Positions 9,268 to 17,986 of a DNA stretch of 64,000 bases are shown piece by piece (positions within the stretch are counted from its first letter, which is position 1; the number at the start of each line of letters is the position of its first letter). The notes under the pieces were generated by a model. The model ran no database searches, had not been told where the DNA came from, and saw nothing but the letters and a program-made list of their open reading frames with translations. The position numbers and the translations under genes are program-made. The DNA comes from Micromonospora sp. WMMA1947 (GTDB taxonomy: Bacteria > Actinomycetota > Actinomycetes > Mycobacteriales > Micromonosporaceae), in assembly GCF_027497355.1 (NCBI RefSeq), contig NZ_CP114909.1, positions 5,227,001 to 5,291,000 on the forward strand, written 5' to 3'.

Positions 9268-11226
9268 TCAGGTCAGCGGCACCCAGGCCAGGGTGGTCAT
9301 GCCGGACAGGGCGGTCGCCTTGAGGCCGACGTCGGAGACCGTCCAGAGCACGCCGTCGACCATCAGCGAGCGGCGGATCGGCGCCCACTCCCTGCCGTCG
9401 CCGGCCAGGACGCCCGGGTGGTCGACCGCACCGGCCACGGTGAAGCCCTTGTCGCCGACGCGCAACGCCAGCACGCCGCCGGACGGGGTGCCCTTGACGC
9501 CGTCGGCGCGGTCGGTGACCACGCCCGGCCGGGTCACCGGGATCACCACCAGGCGCTCCGGCGGCCAGTACAGGAACGCGTGCGGGTCGTTCTCCGCCTC
9601 GGACCAGCCGCCCGGGACATGGTGCTGAGCGATCCGCGCCGGCCGGGCCGGGTCGGCCACGTCGAACAGCGACACCTGGGTGCCCGTCACCCGTCCCTGG
9701 TTCGTCGCGTCCTGTCCGATCCCGATCAGGCGGCCGTCGCCGGCCGGGTGCAGGTACGACGAATACCCGTTGATCTTCAGCTCGCCGGTGACCCGGGGTG
9801 CGGCCGGGTCGCGCAGGTCCACACCGTACAGCGGGTCGGTCTGCCGGAACGTGACCACGTAGCCGGTGCCGCCGACGAACCGCACCGAGTAGATCCGTTC
9901 GCCCTTGCCCAGGCCGGTCACCGCGCCGACCCGCTTCAGCGTGGCACCGTCGGCGCGCAGCACGTAGACGGCGGACTGCGACGACGTTCTCCGGCCCCAG
10001 GTGTCACCCGTCGTGGTCGCCACTCGCAGGTGACCGTCCCACTCGGACAGCGCGTACTGGTTGATCAACCAGCCGGGCACGGACCCGGCGGCGACGAAGC
10101 GTGGCGTGCCCGCCGCGGTGTCGAACTGGTAGATCTCGGTGCCGGCATCACCTGCCCCGGACCCCCCGCCACGCCACATCCGCAGGCGTTTGTCGTTCGT
10201 GACATAGAGGCGCTGGCCGTTGCCGTAGACGGTGTCACCGTCGGCGAACACGGTGACCGGGTCACCGGCGCCGAGTGCCGACGCGCCCAGGTCGAAGCTG
10301 AGCACCGTCACCATCGACGCGCCGGAGAATCCGGCCGGACGGCTCACCCGGTCGCAGCCCATCCGTCCGGTCCCGACGGTCCGCACGCCGTCGCGGATCT
10401 CGTAGCGGGGCAGCCAGTCGTCGAGCGTGGCCTTGTCGATGACCGCCCGGTTGGCCGCGATCCGCTGGGCGTCGGTCCGGCGGCCGGGCAGGTGGGGAAA
10501 ATTCAGCCGGTCCGAGGACCGGACCACGACCCGGGCGGTCGCGCCGACCTGCCGGGCGTCGACCAGGAGGCCGTCGATCCGGTAATCCCCCACCACGCGG
10601 GGCGACCCGACGAGGTCCAGCAGGACCAGCCGGGCCTGCGAGGTCCTGACGGGGCGGTTGTGCCCGTCCGGGACCGGGCCCTTGACGATCCGACCCGCGT
10701 GCAGCAGCACGAGCGCCCGGTCGCCGTGCAGCAGCAGGCTCCCCTCGCCGCCGGACGACTGCCAGGCGTCGGTGTCGAGCGCCAGCCGGCCGGTCACGCG
10801 GCGGCTCGCCGGATCGACCACCGACAGCACGCCCCGGTTGACCGTGACGATCCGCCGGCCGTCGGTCTTGACCAGGTCCGGTTCGTCCACGCCTGCCTCG
10901 TGCACGTTGGTGCCGGAGAAGTCGGGCGTGGACGCCGACGTCGCGCCTTCGGCGGCGCCGCCGACCGCCCCCGCCCGTTTCACGTCCAACTGCATGAAGC
11001 CGTCCGGGCCGAGGCCCCACGGCCCGACCGCCGCCTTCGCGGCCGTACGGAGCTGCCGCAGCGCCTCGTCGCAGCCGTCGAAGGCCACCAGCCGCAGCCC
11101 GCCGGCCGGTACGACCCGTCCGGTGGGCGGGTCGGCGGCCGGCGGTGACGCGGTGCAGCCGGCGAGGGCCAGCGCGGCGGCCATCGTCCATCCAAGCGTC
11201 CGGGTTCCGGTTCCGTGACGGGTCAT
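9268..11226 (-). CDS. Secreted beta-propeller lipoprotein (PF09826-like)
   Basis: 652 residues. The signal peptide ends in a lipobox (ALALAGC, Cys24), so this is predicted to be a membrane-anchored lipoprotein. The hallmark of the family is TNVHEAGVDEPDLVKTDGR at about residues 106-124, followed by repeated blades such as RIVTVNRGVLSVVD and GRLIGIGQDATNQGRV. The family is widespread in actinobacteria and archaea and has no firm function. The predicted fold suggests a binding scaffold on the outer face of the membrane. It converges on the ABC operon and lies just downstream of the MoaD/BNR pair on the same strand. Confidence 0.85.
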   Translation of the reverse strand: MTRHGTGTRTLGWTMAAALALAGCTASPPAADPPTGRVVPAGGLRLVAFDGCDEALRQLRTAAKAAVGPWGLGPDGFMQLDVKRAGAVGGAAEGATSASTPDFSGTNVHEAGVDEPDLVKTDGRRIVTVNRGVLSVVDPASRRVTGRLALDTDAWQSSGGEGSLLLHGDRALVLLHAGRIVKGPVPDGHNRPVRTSQARLVLLDLVGSPRVVGDYRIDGLLVDARQVGATARVVVRSSDRLNFPHLPGRRTDAQRIAANRAVIDKATLDDWLPRYEIRDGVRTVGTGRMGCDRVSRPAGFSGASMVTVLSFDLGASALGAGDPVTVFADGDTVYGNGQRLYVTNDKRLRMWRGGGSGAGDAGTEIYQFDTAAGTPRFVAAGSVPGWLINQYALSEWDGHLRVATTTGDTWGRRTSSQSAVYVLRADGATLKRVGAVTGLGKGERIYSVRFVGGTGYVVTFRQTDPLYGVDLRDPAAPRVTGELKINGYSSYLHPAGDGRLIGIGQDATNQGRVTGTQVSLFDVADPARPARIAQHHVPGGWSEAENDPHAFLYWPPERLVVIPVTRPGVVTDRADGVKGTPSGGVLALRVGDKGFTVAGAVDHPGVLAGDGREWAPIRRSLMVDGVLWTVSDVGLKATALSGMTTLAWVPLT

Positions 11227-11262
11227 GCCGGTCAGACGTGGCGGTGACGAGCGCGGTTCCCT

Positions 11263-11301
11263 GCCGTGCCGCTCAACCGCCGGCCGTGCCGCTCAACCGC
11301 C
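11263..11301. repeat. 20-bp tandem duplication over a gene end
   Basis: The 19-bp string GCCGTGCCGCTCAACCGCC occurs at 11263-11281 and again at 11283-11301, giving a 20-bp period. The second copy includes the stop codon and the two terminal glycine codons of the MoaD-like gene, so the gene end was duplicated just downstream of itself. Confidence 0.85.
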
Positions 11302-11589
11302 CGCCATCGCGCCGAGCACGATGAACGGCTCCTTCCCCGCGACCACCTCCTCCGGCAACGGATCGTCCGGGGAGTCGTTGGAGAGGTCCAGCTCGCAGGC
11401 GTAGAAGCGGACGAACGGCCGGCGCTTCCCGCTGTGCCGGTCGCGGATCGTGCCGAGCAGCATCGGGTACGCGGCCTCCAGCGCGTCGAGCACCTCCCGC
11501 TGGGTGGGCGGCCCGGCCACCTCGACGCGGACCTCACCGGTGACGTGCGCCAGGTTCTTCAGGTGCGCCGGCAGCACCACCCGGATCAC
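11293..11589 (-). CDS. MoaD/ThiS-family ubiquitin-like protein
   Basis: 98 residues from a GTG at 11589 that overlaps the stop of the BNR gene by 4 bp. The beta-grasp pattern is clear ([16 protein letters not shown] at the start, [15 protein letters not shown] in the middle) and the chain ends exactly in Gly-Gly (LGAMAGG), the tail that is adenylated and thiocarboxylated in sulfur carriers. Members serve in molybdopterin, thiamine or cysteine synthesis, or mark proteins. No E1-like enzyme or cofactor gene lies nearby; the only partner is the propeller gene upstream, so the sulfur or conjugation target is open. Confidence 0.88.
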   Translation of the reverse strand: MIRVVLPAHLKNLAHVTGEVRVEVAGPPTQREVLDALEAAYPMLLGTIRDRHSGKRRPFVRFYACELDLSNDSPDDPLPEEVVAGKEPFIVLGAMAGG

Positions 11590-12701
11590 GGCAGCACCTG
11601 GACCTCGACCGAGAGCACCCCCGGCAGGTCCCGCACGATCGGCGCCCAGGTGTCGCCGCCGTCGGCCGAGTGGTAGACCTGACCGCCGGTGGTGCCGAAG
11701 TAGATGCCGCACGGGTCGAGCGTGTCGACGGCCATCGCGTCGCGCAGCACGTTGACGTAGCAGTGCGACTGCGGCAGCCCTTCGGTGAGCGGCTCCCAGT
11801 GCTCGCCGCCGGTACGGCTGCGGTAGACGCGCAACTTGCCCTCCGGCGGGTAGTGCAGCGAGTCGCTGGTGATCGGCACCACGTAGATCGTCTCCGGCTC
11901 GTGCGCGTGCACCGCGATCGGGAAGCCGAAGTCCGTCGGCAGGTCGCCGCTGACCTCCCGCCAGTTCGCGCCGGCGTCGTCGGTGCGCATGACGTCCCAG
12001 TGCTTCTGCATGAACAGCGTGTCCGGCCGGGACGGGTGCTGCGCGAGACGGTGCACGCAGTGCCCGACCTCGGAGTCGGTGTCCGGGATCTCGCCCGAGC
12101 GCAGACCCTTGTTGATCGGCAGCCAGCTCGCGCCGCCGTCGTCGCTGCGGAACGCGCCGGCCGCCGAGATCGCCACGTAGATGCGGTCCCGGTCGGCCGG
12201 GTCGAGCAGGATCGTGTGCAGGCACATCCCGCCCGCGCCGGGCTGCCAGGACGGGCCGGTCGGGTGCTGCCGCAGGGCGGTCAGCTCGGACCACTTCTGA
12301 CCGCCGTCGGTGGACAGGTAGAGGGCGGCGTCCTCGCCGCCCGCGTACACCGTGTCGGGGTCGTGCCGGGACGGCTCCAGGTGCCAGATCCGCTTGAACT
12401 CCCACGGGCGTGGGGTGCCGTCGTACCAGAGGTGCTCCCCCACCTCGCCGCTGTAGGCGAAGTCGTTGCCGACCGTCGTCCAGTTCCGCCCGCCGTCGTC
12501 CGAGCGCTGGATCAGCTGCCCGAACCAGCCGCCGGACTGGGACGCGTACAACCGGTCCGGTTCGACAGGGGACCCGGTCAGGTGGTAGATCTCCCAGCCG
12601 CCGAAGTGCGGCCCGTCGACGGTCCAGTCGCCACGCTTGCCGTCCGAGGTCAGGATGAACGCGCCCTTGCGCGTGCCGACAAGTACTCGTACGCCGCTCA
12701 T
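11586..12701 (-). CDS. BNR/WD40/YVTN-type beta-propeller protein (sialidase-like fold)
   Basis: 371 residues from [17 protein letters not shown]. An ATG 60 nt further upstream is in frame, but the start at 12701 has a fitting AGAGGA ribosome site and matches the usual family N-terminus. At least five Asp-box-like repeats are seen ([50 protein letters not shown]). No signal peptide is visible, so it is probably cytoplasmic, unlike true sialidases. Such proteins are annotated as glycosyl hydrolases, but catalytic residues cannot be assigned. The 4-bp overlap with the MoaD-like gene implies a joint role. Confidence 0.85.
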   Translation of the reverse strand: MSGVRVLVGTRKGAFILTSDGKRGDWTVDGPHFGGWEIYHLTGSPVEPDRLYASQSGGWFGQLIQRSDDGGRNWTTVGNDFAYSGEVGEHLWYDGTPRPWEFKRIWHLEPSRHDPDTVYAGGEDAALYLSTDGGQKWSELTALRQHPTGPSWQPGAGGMCLHTILLDPADRDRIYVAISAAGAFRSDDGGASWLPINKGLRSGEIPDTDSEVGHCVHRLAQHPSRPDTLFMQKHWDVMRTDDAGANWREVSGDLPTDFGFPIAVHAHEPETIYVVPITSDSLHYPPEGKLRVYRSRTGGEHWEPLTEGLPQSHCYVNVLRDAMAVDTLDPCGIYFGTTGGQVYHSADGGDTWAPIVRDLPGVLSVEVQVLP

Positions 12702-12853
12702 GTCTCGTCCTCTCGTCCGAGGGTTCTCCCCGCATTGACCGTGCGGCTCACCGAAACTCATCGCTGTCGTACTCCCCGGCTACGACATTTCCCCGCCGCA
12801 GGCACGGCGGCGAGGCGGCACGCCGGTGCGGCCGGAATGTCGGAGGCCGCGGC

Positions 12854-12865
12854 TAACCTGCGCGC
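12854..12865 (+). promoter_or_regulatory. Leaderless promoter of the YjbR gene
   Basis: TAACCT (12854-12859) is followed by 6 nt and then the ATG at 12866, the spacing for transcription starting at the A of the start codon. No ribosome site precedes the ATG. Confidence 0.55.
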
Positions 12866-13276
12866 ATGACCGGCCCCGGAGACGTCCCACCCGAGCACCT
12901 CGACCGCCTGCGGCCGATCTGCCTCGGCCTGCCGGAGACCTACGAGGAAGCGGCCTGGGTGGGCGTCCGCTGGCGCGTGCGCGGCCGCACCTTCGCCCAC
13001 GTGCTCACCGTCGACCCGGGCCACCAGGCGGCGTACGCGCGAGCCGCGGCGACCGACGAGCCGGTCTGCGTGATGATGTTCCGCTCCCCCGGCGACGAGA
13101 TCGCCGGGCTGCTCGCGGCCGGTCCGCACTTCTTCAAGCCGGACTGGGCCGCCGACGTGGTCGGCCTGCGGCTGGACGCCGAGACCGACTGGACCGAGGT
13201 CGCCGAGCTGCTCACCGAGAGCTTCTGCGTGCTGGCCCCGAAGAAGCTGGTGGCACTGGTCGACCGGCCCGGCTGA
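12866..13276 (+). CDS. MmcQ/YjbR family protein
   Basis: 136 residues with the compact YjbR alpha/beta fold: RPICLGLPETYEEAAWVGVRWRVRGRTFAHV at the start (two segments of the family pattern) and the late APKKLVALVDR. The family is called DNA-binding from structure only; its physiological role is unknown. It is a single-gene unit, divergent from the BNR gene, with a probable leaderless start. It converges on the GNAT gene with only 1 bp between the stop codons. Confidence 0.85.
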   Translation: MTGPGDVPPEHLDRLRPICLGLPETYEEAAWVGVRWRVRGRTFAHVLTVDPGHQAAYARAAATDEPVCVMMFRSPGDEIAGLLAAGPHFFKPDWAADVVGLRLDAETDWTEVAELLTESFCVLAPKKLVALVDRPG

Positions 13277-13277
13277 G

Positions 13278-13814
13278 TCAGCCGAGCTTCTTGCGCAGCG
13301 TCTCGAACGCCAGGTCCGGCCGCAGCGGCACGCCGAAGCGCTCGTCGCCGTACGGGAACGGGCTCCGCTCGCCGGTGCGGACGTAGCCGCGCCGCTCGTA
13401 CCAGGCGATCAGGTCGTCGCGCTGGACGATCACGGTCATCCGCATCTCACCGGCGTGCCACTGCTCGGCCGCGTAGCGCTCGGCCTCGGCCAGCAGGTCC
13501 CGGCCCAGGCCGCCGCCCTGCCGGCCGGGGGCGACAGCGAACATCCCGAAGTACACGTGGTCGTCGCGGCGTTCCAGCTGGCAGCAGGCCACCAGGTCGC
13601 CGTCCTGCTCGGCGACCAGCACCACGCCGTCCGGGCCGGTGACCGCCGCGGTCACCATCTCCGGGTCGGTGCGCTGCCCGGCCAGCAGGTCCGCCTCGTG
13701 GGTCCAGCCCTGGCGGCTGCGCTCGCCCCGGTACGCCGACTCGATCAGGTCGACGAGGGCGGCCACGTCGCCGGGGCGGGCGACCCGGACGGTACGGGAT
13801 GCGGGGCTGGTCAT
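13278..13814 (-). CDS. GNAT-family N-acetyltransferase
   Basis: 178 residues. The acetyl-CoA loop is seen in VAPGRQGGGLGRDLLAEAE, after the beta-strand YFGMFAV. The substrate strand includes YERRGYVRTGERSPFPYGD, common among acetyltransferases acting on small amines or amino acids. The start at 13814 (MTSPASRTVRVARPGD) places the fold at the N-terminus; longer in-frame starts add no homologous sequence. Substrate unknown. Confidence 0.88.
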   Translation of the reverse strand: MTSPASRTVRVARPGDVAALVDLIESAYRGERSRQGWTHEADLLAGQRTDPEMVTAAVTGPDGVVLVAEQDGDLVACCQLERRDDHVYFGMFAVAPGRQGGGLGRDLLAEAERYAAEQWHAGEMRMTVIVQRDDLIAWYERRGYVRTGERSPFPYGDERFGVPLRPDLAFETLRKKLG

Positions 13815-13921
13815 GGCGGTTCTCCACGGTCGGCGACGTACCTGGTCAGCGTACGCACGCGGGTGTCCCGGACGGCGGCCGGGACCACCGGGGGCGGGCG
13901 CTTCGTGGTTCACTGCCCGGC

Positions 13922-14800
13922 ATGGAGACGACTGTCGGCGCGGCGGGCCTGCCGGCGGTCCTCGACCTGCCGTCCGGGCCGGTGCGCGGCGGCCTGGTGG
14001 TGCTGCACGGCTCGCAGGCCGGGCAGCGGTCCCACTTCCTCTACGAGCATCTGGCCCGGCTGCTGCCGCCGGCCGGGGTCGCGGTGCTGCGCTACGACCG
14101 CCGCCCCCGTGCCGACGGGCACGACGTGCCGCTGGCCGACCAGGCCGACGACGCCTCCGCCGCGCTCACCGAGCTGCGCCGGCACGTCGGGACGGCCCCG
14201 GTCGGGCTCTGGGGGTTCAGCCAGGGCGCGTGGGCGGCGGCGCTCACCGCGACCCGGCACCCGGTCGGCTTCCTGGTCCTGGTCGGGTGCAGCGGCGTGA
14301 GCCCGGCGGTCCAGATGCGCTACGGCACCGCCGAGCAGCTGCGCCGCAACGGCTACGGCGCGGCCGACCTGGCCGAGCTGGCCGAGCTGCGGCGCGTCGC
14401 CGAGGGGTTCCAGCGTGGCGAGGTGCCGCGCCCGGTGGCGCAGGCGGCGATCGACGCGGCGGCGCGGCGGCGGTGGTTCCCGCTGGCGTTCCTGCCCGAC
14501 GAGCTGCCCGCCACGCCCGGCACCTGGACCGACATGGACTACGACCCGGCACCGGTGCTGGCGCGGCTGACCGGCCCGGTGCTGCTCTGCTACGGCGAGA
14601 CGGACGCGTGGATCCCGATCGAGGACAGCCTCGCGGTGTGGCGGCGGACGGCCCGCGACGCCGAGCTGACGGTGGCCCGGCTGGCCGGCTGCGACCACTC
14701 CCCCACGCTCGGCGAGGCCGAGGACCTGGACGGCATCTCCCCGCAGTACGAGCGGGTGCTGCTGGACTGGCTCGACCGCACGCTGCCGCCGCCGGGCTGA
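13922..14800 (+). CDS. Alpha/beta hydrolase (dienelactone-hydrolase-like)
   Basis: 292 residues, no signal peptide, so cytoplasmic. The catalytic triad is legible: nucleophile elbow GFSQG (Ser100), acid in CYGETDAWIP (Asp228) and histidine in AGCDHSPT (His259). The N-terminal VLHGSQAG supplies the oxyanion region. The family includes carboxylesterases and lactone hydrolases; the substrate cannot be predicted. The start follows CCCGGC with no obvious ribosome site. It faces the GNAT gene across 107 bp. Confidence 0.85.
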   Translation: METTVGAAGLPAVLDLPSGPVRGGLVVLHGSQAGQRSHFLYEHLARLLPPAGVAVLRYDRRPRADGHDVPLADQADDASAALTELRRHVGTAPVGLWGFSQGAWAAALTATRHPVGFLVLVGCSGVSPAVQMRYGTAEQLRRNGYGAADLAELAELRRVAEGFQRGEVPRPVAQAAIDAAARRRWFPLAFLPDELPATPGTWTDMDYDPAPVLARLTGPVLLCYGETDAWIPIEDSLAVWRRTARDAELTVARLAGCDHSPTLGEAEDLDGISPQYERVLLDWLDRTLPPPG

Positions 14801-14848
14801 AGGGGCCGGGCGCCACGAAAGGTGGTCGCCCGCCCCGCGTGACCCGGC

Positions 14849-14861
14849 TACGCTGCCGCGC
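14849..14861 (+). promoter_or_regulatory. Leaderless promoter of the ASCH gene
   Basis: TACGCT (14849-14854), then 7 nt, then ATG at 14862. The spacing fits transcription starting at the start codon; no purine-rich ribosome site is present. Confidence 0.55.
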
Positions 14862-15278
14862 ATGGACGCCGAGCTGCCCACGTTCGAGTTCGCCTTTCCC
14901 GGTCCGCTGCGCGACCAGCTCGTCGCCGCGGTGCTCGACGGGAGCAAGACCACCACCACCGGCCTGCTGCAGGACTACGAGATCGACGGCGAGCCGCTGC
15001 CCGAGGTCGGCACCCGCTCGGCGGTGATCGACTCCGCCGGCCGGCCAGTCGCGGTGATCGAACTCGTCGAGGTCCGCGTCGCCCCGCTCGGCGAGGTGGA
15101 CCTCGACCACGCCCGCGACGAGGGCGAGGGGTTCGAGACGGTCGCCGCGTGGCGGGAGGGCCACGAGAGGTTCTGGCACGGCGACGACTACCGCGGCTGG
15201 CTCGGCGACCCCGGGTTCACAGTGGACGACGACACCCCGGCCGTGCTGGAACGCTTCCGCCTGGTCGAGACGCTCTGA
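14862..15278 (+). CDS. ASCH-domain protein
   Basis: 138 residues. The ASCH fold is seen in FPGPLRDQLVAAVLDGSKTTTTGLL (family GxKT-type start), the central AVIELVEVRVAPLGEVDLDHARDEGEG and the closing VLERFRLVET. Related proteins bind RNA or act on modified nucleosides (YqfB-like N4-acetylcytidine amidohydrolase is one structural relative). Ends 17 bp before the convergent CoA-transferase gene. Confidence 0.87.
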   Translation: MDAELPTFEFAFPGPLRDQLVAAVLDGSKTTTTGLLQDYEIDGEPLPEVGTRSAVIDSAGRPVAVIELVEVRVAPLGEVDLDHARDEGEGFETVAAWREGHERFWHGDDYRGWLGDPGFTVDDDTPAVLERFRLVETL

Positions 15279-15295
15279 CGTACCGGCCGGGCGGC

Positions 15296-16423
15296 TCACT
15301 CCGTGGCGAGCCAGGCCCGCAGCGCCGCGCCGTGCTCATCGAGGTCGGGTGGCGGCAGGTCGTATCGGGGCGGGGTGTCGGACAGGCCGATCGGGTTCCG
15401 GATCCCCGGCACGCCGCCGGTCGTCACCACCGGCTCCAGGCCCAGCCCTTCCGCCAGCGCCACGCCCTCGGCCACCGAGTTGATCGGGCTGCACGGCACG
15501 CCGGCGGCACGCAGCTCGGCGAACCAGTGCGCGCTGCCGCGCCGGGACAGCGCCGCCACCAGCAGCGGCCGCAGCTCGTCGCGGTGCGCGACCCGGTCGG
15601 CGTTGCGGCGGAACCGCGCGTCGTCGGCCAGCTCCGGCACGCCGAGCACCCGGCAGAGGGTACGGAACTGACCGTCGTTGCCGGCGATCACCACCAGGTC
15701 GCCGTCGGCGGTGGGCAGCGGCTCGTACGGGACGATGCTCGGGTGCGCGTTACCCATCCGGTGCGGCGCCGCTGCCCCGGCGACGTACGCGCTGGTGTGG
15801 TTGACCAGCCCGGACAACGCCGAGGAGAGCAGGTCCACGCGGACGTGCTGCCCGCGCCCGGTCGACTCCCGGTGCCGCAGCGCGGCCAGGATCCCGACCG
15901 CCGCGTGCAGCCCGGCGATCACGTCGAACACCGCCACCCCGGCCTTGTAGGGCGGGCCGTCCGCGTCCCCGGTGAGGCTCATCAGGCCGGCGGCGGCCTG
16001 CACCATGAGGTCGTACCCGGGCAGGTCGGCGCCACCGGCGTCGCCGAAGCCGCTGATCGAGGCGTACACCAGGCGGGCGTTGCGGGCGGTGACCGTGTCG
16101 TGGTCGAGGCCGAAGCGGCGCAGCGCGCCCGGCCGGAAGTTCTGGATCAGCACGTCGGCCCGGTCGGCGAGCCGGTGCGCCAGCGTCAGGTCACCCGGGT
16201 CGGTCAAGTCGAGGACCAGCGAGCGCTTGTTGCGGTTGACCGACAGGTAATAGGTCGAGACGTCGTCGCGGACCGGCGGGCGCCAGCCCCGGGTGTCGTC
16301 GCCGCCCGGCGCCTCCACCTTCACCACGTCCGCGCCCAGGTCGGCCAGGAGCATCGTCGCGTACGGCCCGGCGAGGATCCGGGAGAAGTCGGCGACCAGC
16401 ACCCCGCGCAACGGACCCGACAT
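15296..16423 (-). CDS. Class III CoA-transferase (CaiB/BaiF family)
   Basis: 375 residues from MSGPLRGVLVADFSRILAGPY; an ATG 12 codons earlier adds only basic residues. The family signature LADLGADVVKVEAP is at 25-38. The catalytic aspartate is Asp138 in LPGYDLMVQA, where an acyl anhydride forms. These enzymes move CoA between carboxylic acids (formyl-, succinyl-, carnitinyl-type donors). It is transcribed away from the acyl-CoA synthetase at 16531, and the two may act on the same acid, one by transfer and one by ATP-dependent activation. Substrate unknown. Confidence 0.92.
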   Translation of the reverse strand: MSGPLRGVLVADFSRILAGPYATMLLADLGADVVKVEAPGGDDTRGWRPPVRDDVSTYYLSVNRNKRSLVLDLTDPGDLTLAHRLADRADVLIQNFRPGALRRFGLDHDTVTARNARLVYASISGFGDAGGADLPGYDLMVQAAAGLMSLTGDADGPPYKAGVAVFDVIAGLHAAVGILAALRHRESTGRGQHVRVDLLSSALSGLVNHTSAYVAGAAAPHRMGNAHPSIVPYEPLPTADGDLVVIAGNDGQFRTLCRVLGVPELADDARFRRNADRVAHRDELRPLLVAALSRRGSAHWFAELRAAGVPCSPINSVAEGVALAEGLGLEPVVTTGGVPGIRNPIGLSDTPPRYDLPPPDLDEHGAALRAWLATE

Positions 16424-16530
16424 GCCACCCCTCCCTCGCCGCCGACCACGATGACACATTCCTGACGGCCCACCCGGCCGGGGTTGCCCGTCCGGCTACG
16501 GTCACCTCGGGGACGTACCGGGAAAGGGGT

Positions 16531-17937
16531 GTGCCCGTGTCGCTGCTGAGCCGGCTCGCCGAGACCACAGACGACCGTCCGGGCGCGGTCCGGGTGGAGG
16601 ACCGGTCGCTGTCCTGGGTGGAGCTGCGCCGCGCGGCCAGCGCGGTCGCCGACGACCTGCGCGGCGCGGCCCGGGTGGCGGTGCCCGCCACCGCGACCCT
16701 GGAGACGGTGGTCGGCGTGGTCGGCGGGCTGCTCGCCGGCGCGGCCGTGGTGCCCGTGCCACCGGACGCCGGCCCGATGGAACGCGACCACATCCTGCGC
16801 GACTCCGGCGCGGAACTGCTGCTGGCCACGCCGGGCACGCCGGACGCCGGCGCGCCGCCGGTCGTGCCGCTGGACCTGGCCCGGCGCTCGGACACCACGC
16901 ATCCCGAGCCCGACCCGGCGGCCACCGCGCTGATCCTCTACACCTCCGGCACCACCGGCGCGCCGAAGGGCGCGGTGCTGTCCCGCCGAGCGATCGCCGC
17001 CTGCCTGGACGGGCTCGCCGACGCCTGGGCCTGGACCCCCGACGACGTGCTGGCACACGGCCTGCCGCTGTTCCACGTGCACGGGCTGGTGCTCGGCGTG
17101 CTCGGCCCGCTGCGCGTCGGCAGCCCGCTGCGCCACGTCGGCCGGCCGCACCCCGAGCGGTACGCGGCCGCCGGCGCCTCGATGTACTTCGGCGTGCCCA
17201 CGATCTGGTCGCGGATCGCGGCGCAACCGGCGGCGGCGCGGGCGCTGCGCGGCGCCCGGCTGCTCGTGTCCGGCAGCGCGGCACTCCCCGAGCCGGTCTT
17301 CGCGGCGCTGGCCGGGCTGACCGGCAACCGGCCGGTCGAGCGGTACGGGATGACCGAGACCCTCGTGACGCTGAGCGCCCGCGCGGACGGTCCCCGGCGG
17401 CCCGGCACGGTGGGCGTGCCGCTGCCCGGCGTGCACACGCGTGTGGTGGACGACCACGGCGGCGCGCTGCCCGCCGACGGCACGGCCATGGGCGAACTCC
17501 AGGTACGCGGCGGCACGCTGTTCGACGGCTACCTGAACCGGCCGGACGCCGACGCGGCCACCCGCACGGCGGACGGCTGGTTCCGCACCGGCGACGTCGC
17601 GACCGTCGACCCGGACGGCGCCCACCGGATCGTCGGCCGGGCCGCCACCGACCTGATCAAGAGCGGCGGATACCGGATCGGGGCCGGCGAGGTGGAGGAC
17701 GCGCTGCTGGCCCACCCGGGTGTCCGGGAGGCGGCGGTGGTCGGCACGCCCCACCCCGACCTGGGGCAGCAGGTGACCGCGTACGTGGTCGGCGACGGCG
17801 TGGCCGAGACCGAGCTGATCGACTTCGTGGCACGGCAGCTGTCCGCGCACAAGCGGCCACGGCAGGTACGGCTGGTCGGCGCGCTGCCCCGCAACGCGAT
17901 GGGCAAGGTGCAGAAGTCCCGGCTGGGCGAGACGTGA
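16531..17937 (+). CDS. Acyl-CoA synthetase (AMP-forming, ANL superfamily)
   Basis: 468 residues, slightly shorter than usual. The P-loop is LYTSGTTGAPKG (137-148), followed by YGMTETLV (A5 motif), GDVATVDPDG and the C-terminal hinge region. The acyl-adenylate lysine is Lys459 in NAMGKVQK. It resembles malonyl-CoA or fatty-acid CoA ligases (MatB-like features: MGELQVRGGTLFDGYLNRP). Start is GTG at 16531 or at 16537; the second has better spacing from the GGAAAGG ribosome site. Divergent from the CoA-transferase, suggesting use of a common acid. Confidence 0.9.
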   Translation: MPVSLLSRLAETTDDRPGAVRVEDRSLSWVELRRAASAVADDLRGAARVAVPATATLETVVGVVGGLLAGAAVVPVPPDAGPMERDHILRDSGAELLLATPGTPDAGAPPVVPLDLARRSDTTHPEPDPAATALILYTSGTTGAPKGAVLSRRAIAACLDGLADAWAWTPDDVLAHGLPLFHVHGLVLGVLGPLRVGSPLRHVGRPHPERYAAAGASMYFGVPTIWSRIAAQPAAARALRGARLLVSGSAALPEPVFAALAGLTGNRPVERYGMTETLVTLSARADGPRRPGTVGVPLPGVHTRVVDDHGGALPADGTAMGELQVRGGTLFDGYLNRPDADAATRTADGWFRTGDVATVDPDGAHRIVGRAATDLIKSGGYRIGAGEVEDALLAHPGVREAAVVGTPHPDLGQQVTAYVVGDGVAETELIDFVARQLSAHKRPRQVRLVGALPRNAMGKVQKSRLGET

Positions 17938-17986
17938 CCCGCACCCCGCCGGGAACCAGGCGGACCGTCCGGACGACTATCCCTAC

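Noticed and set aside
9061..11148. 695-codon forward frame opposite the beta-propeller lipoprotein
   Set aside because: The lipoprotein has a lipobox and a family signature; the forward frame has neither a signal nor domains and crosses the terminator hairpin.
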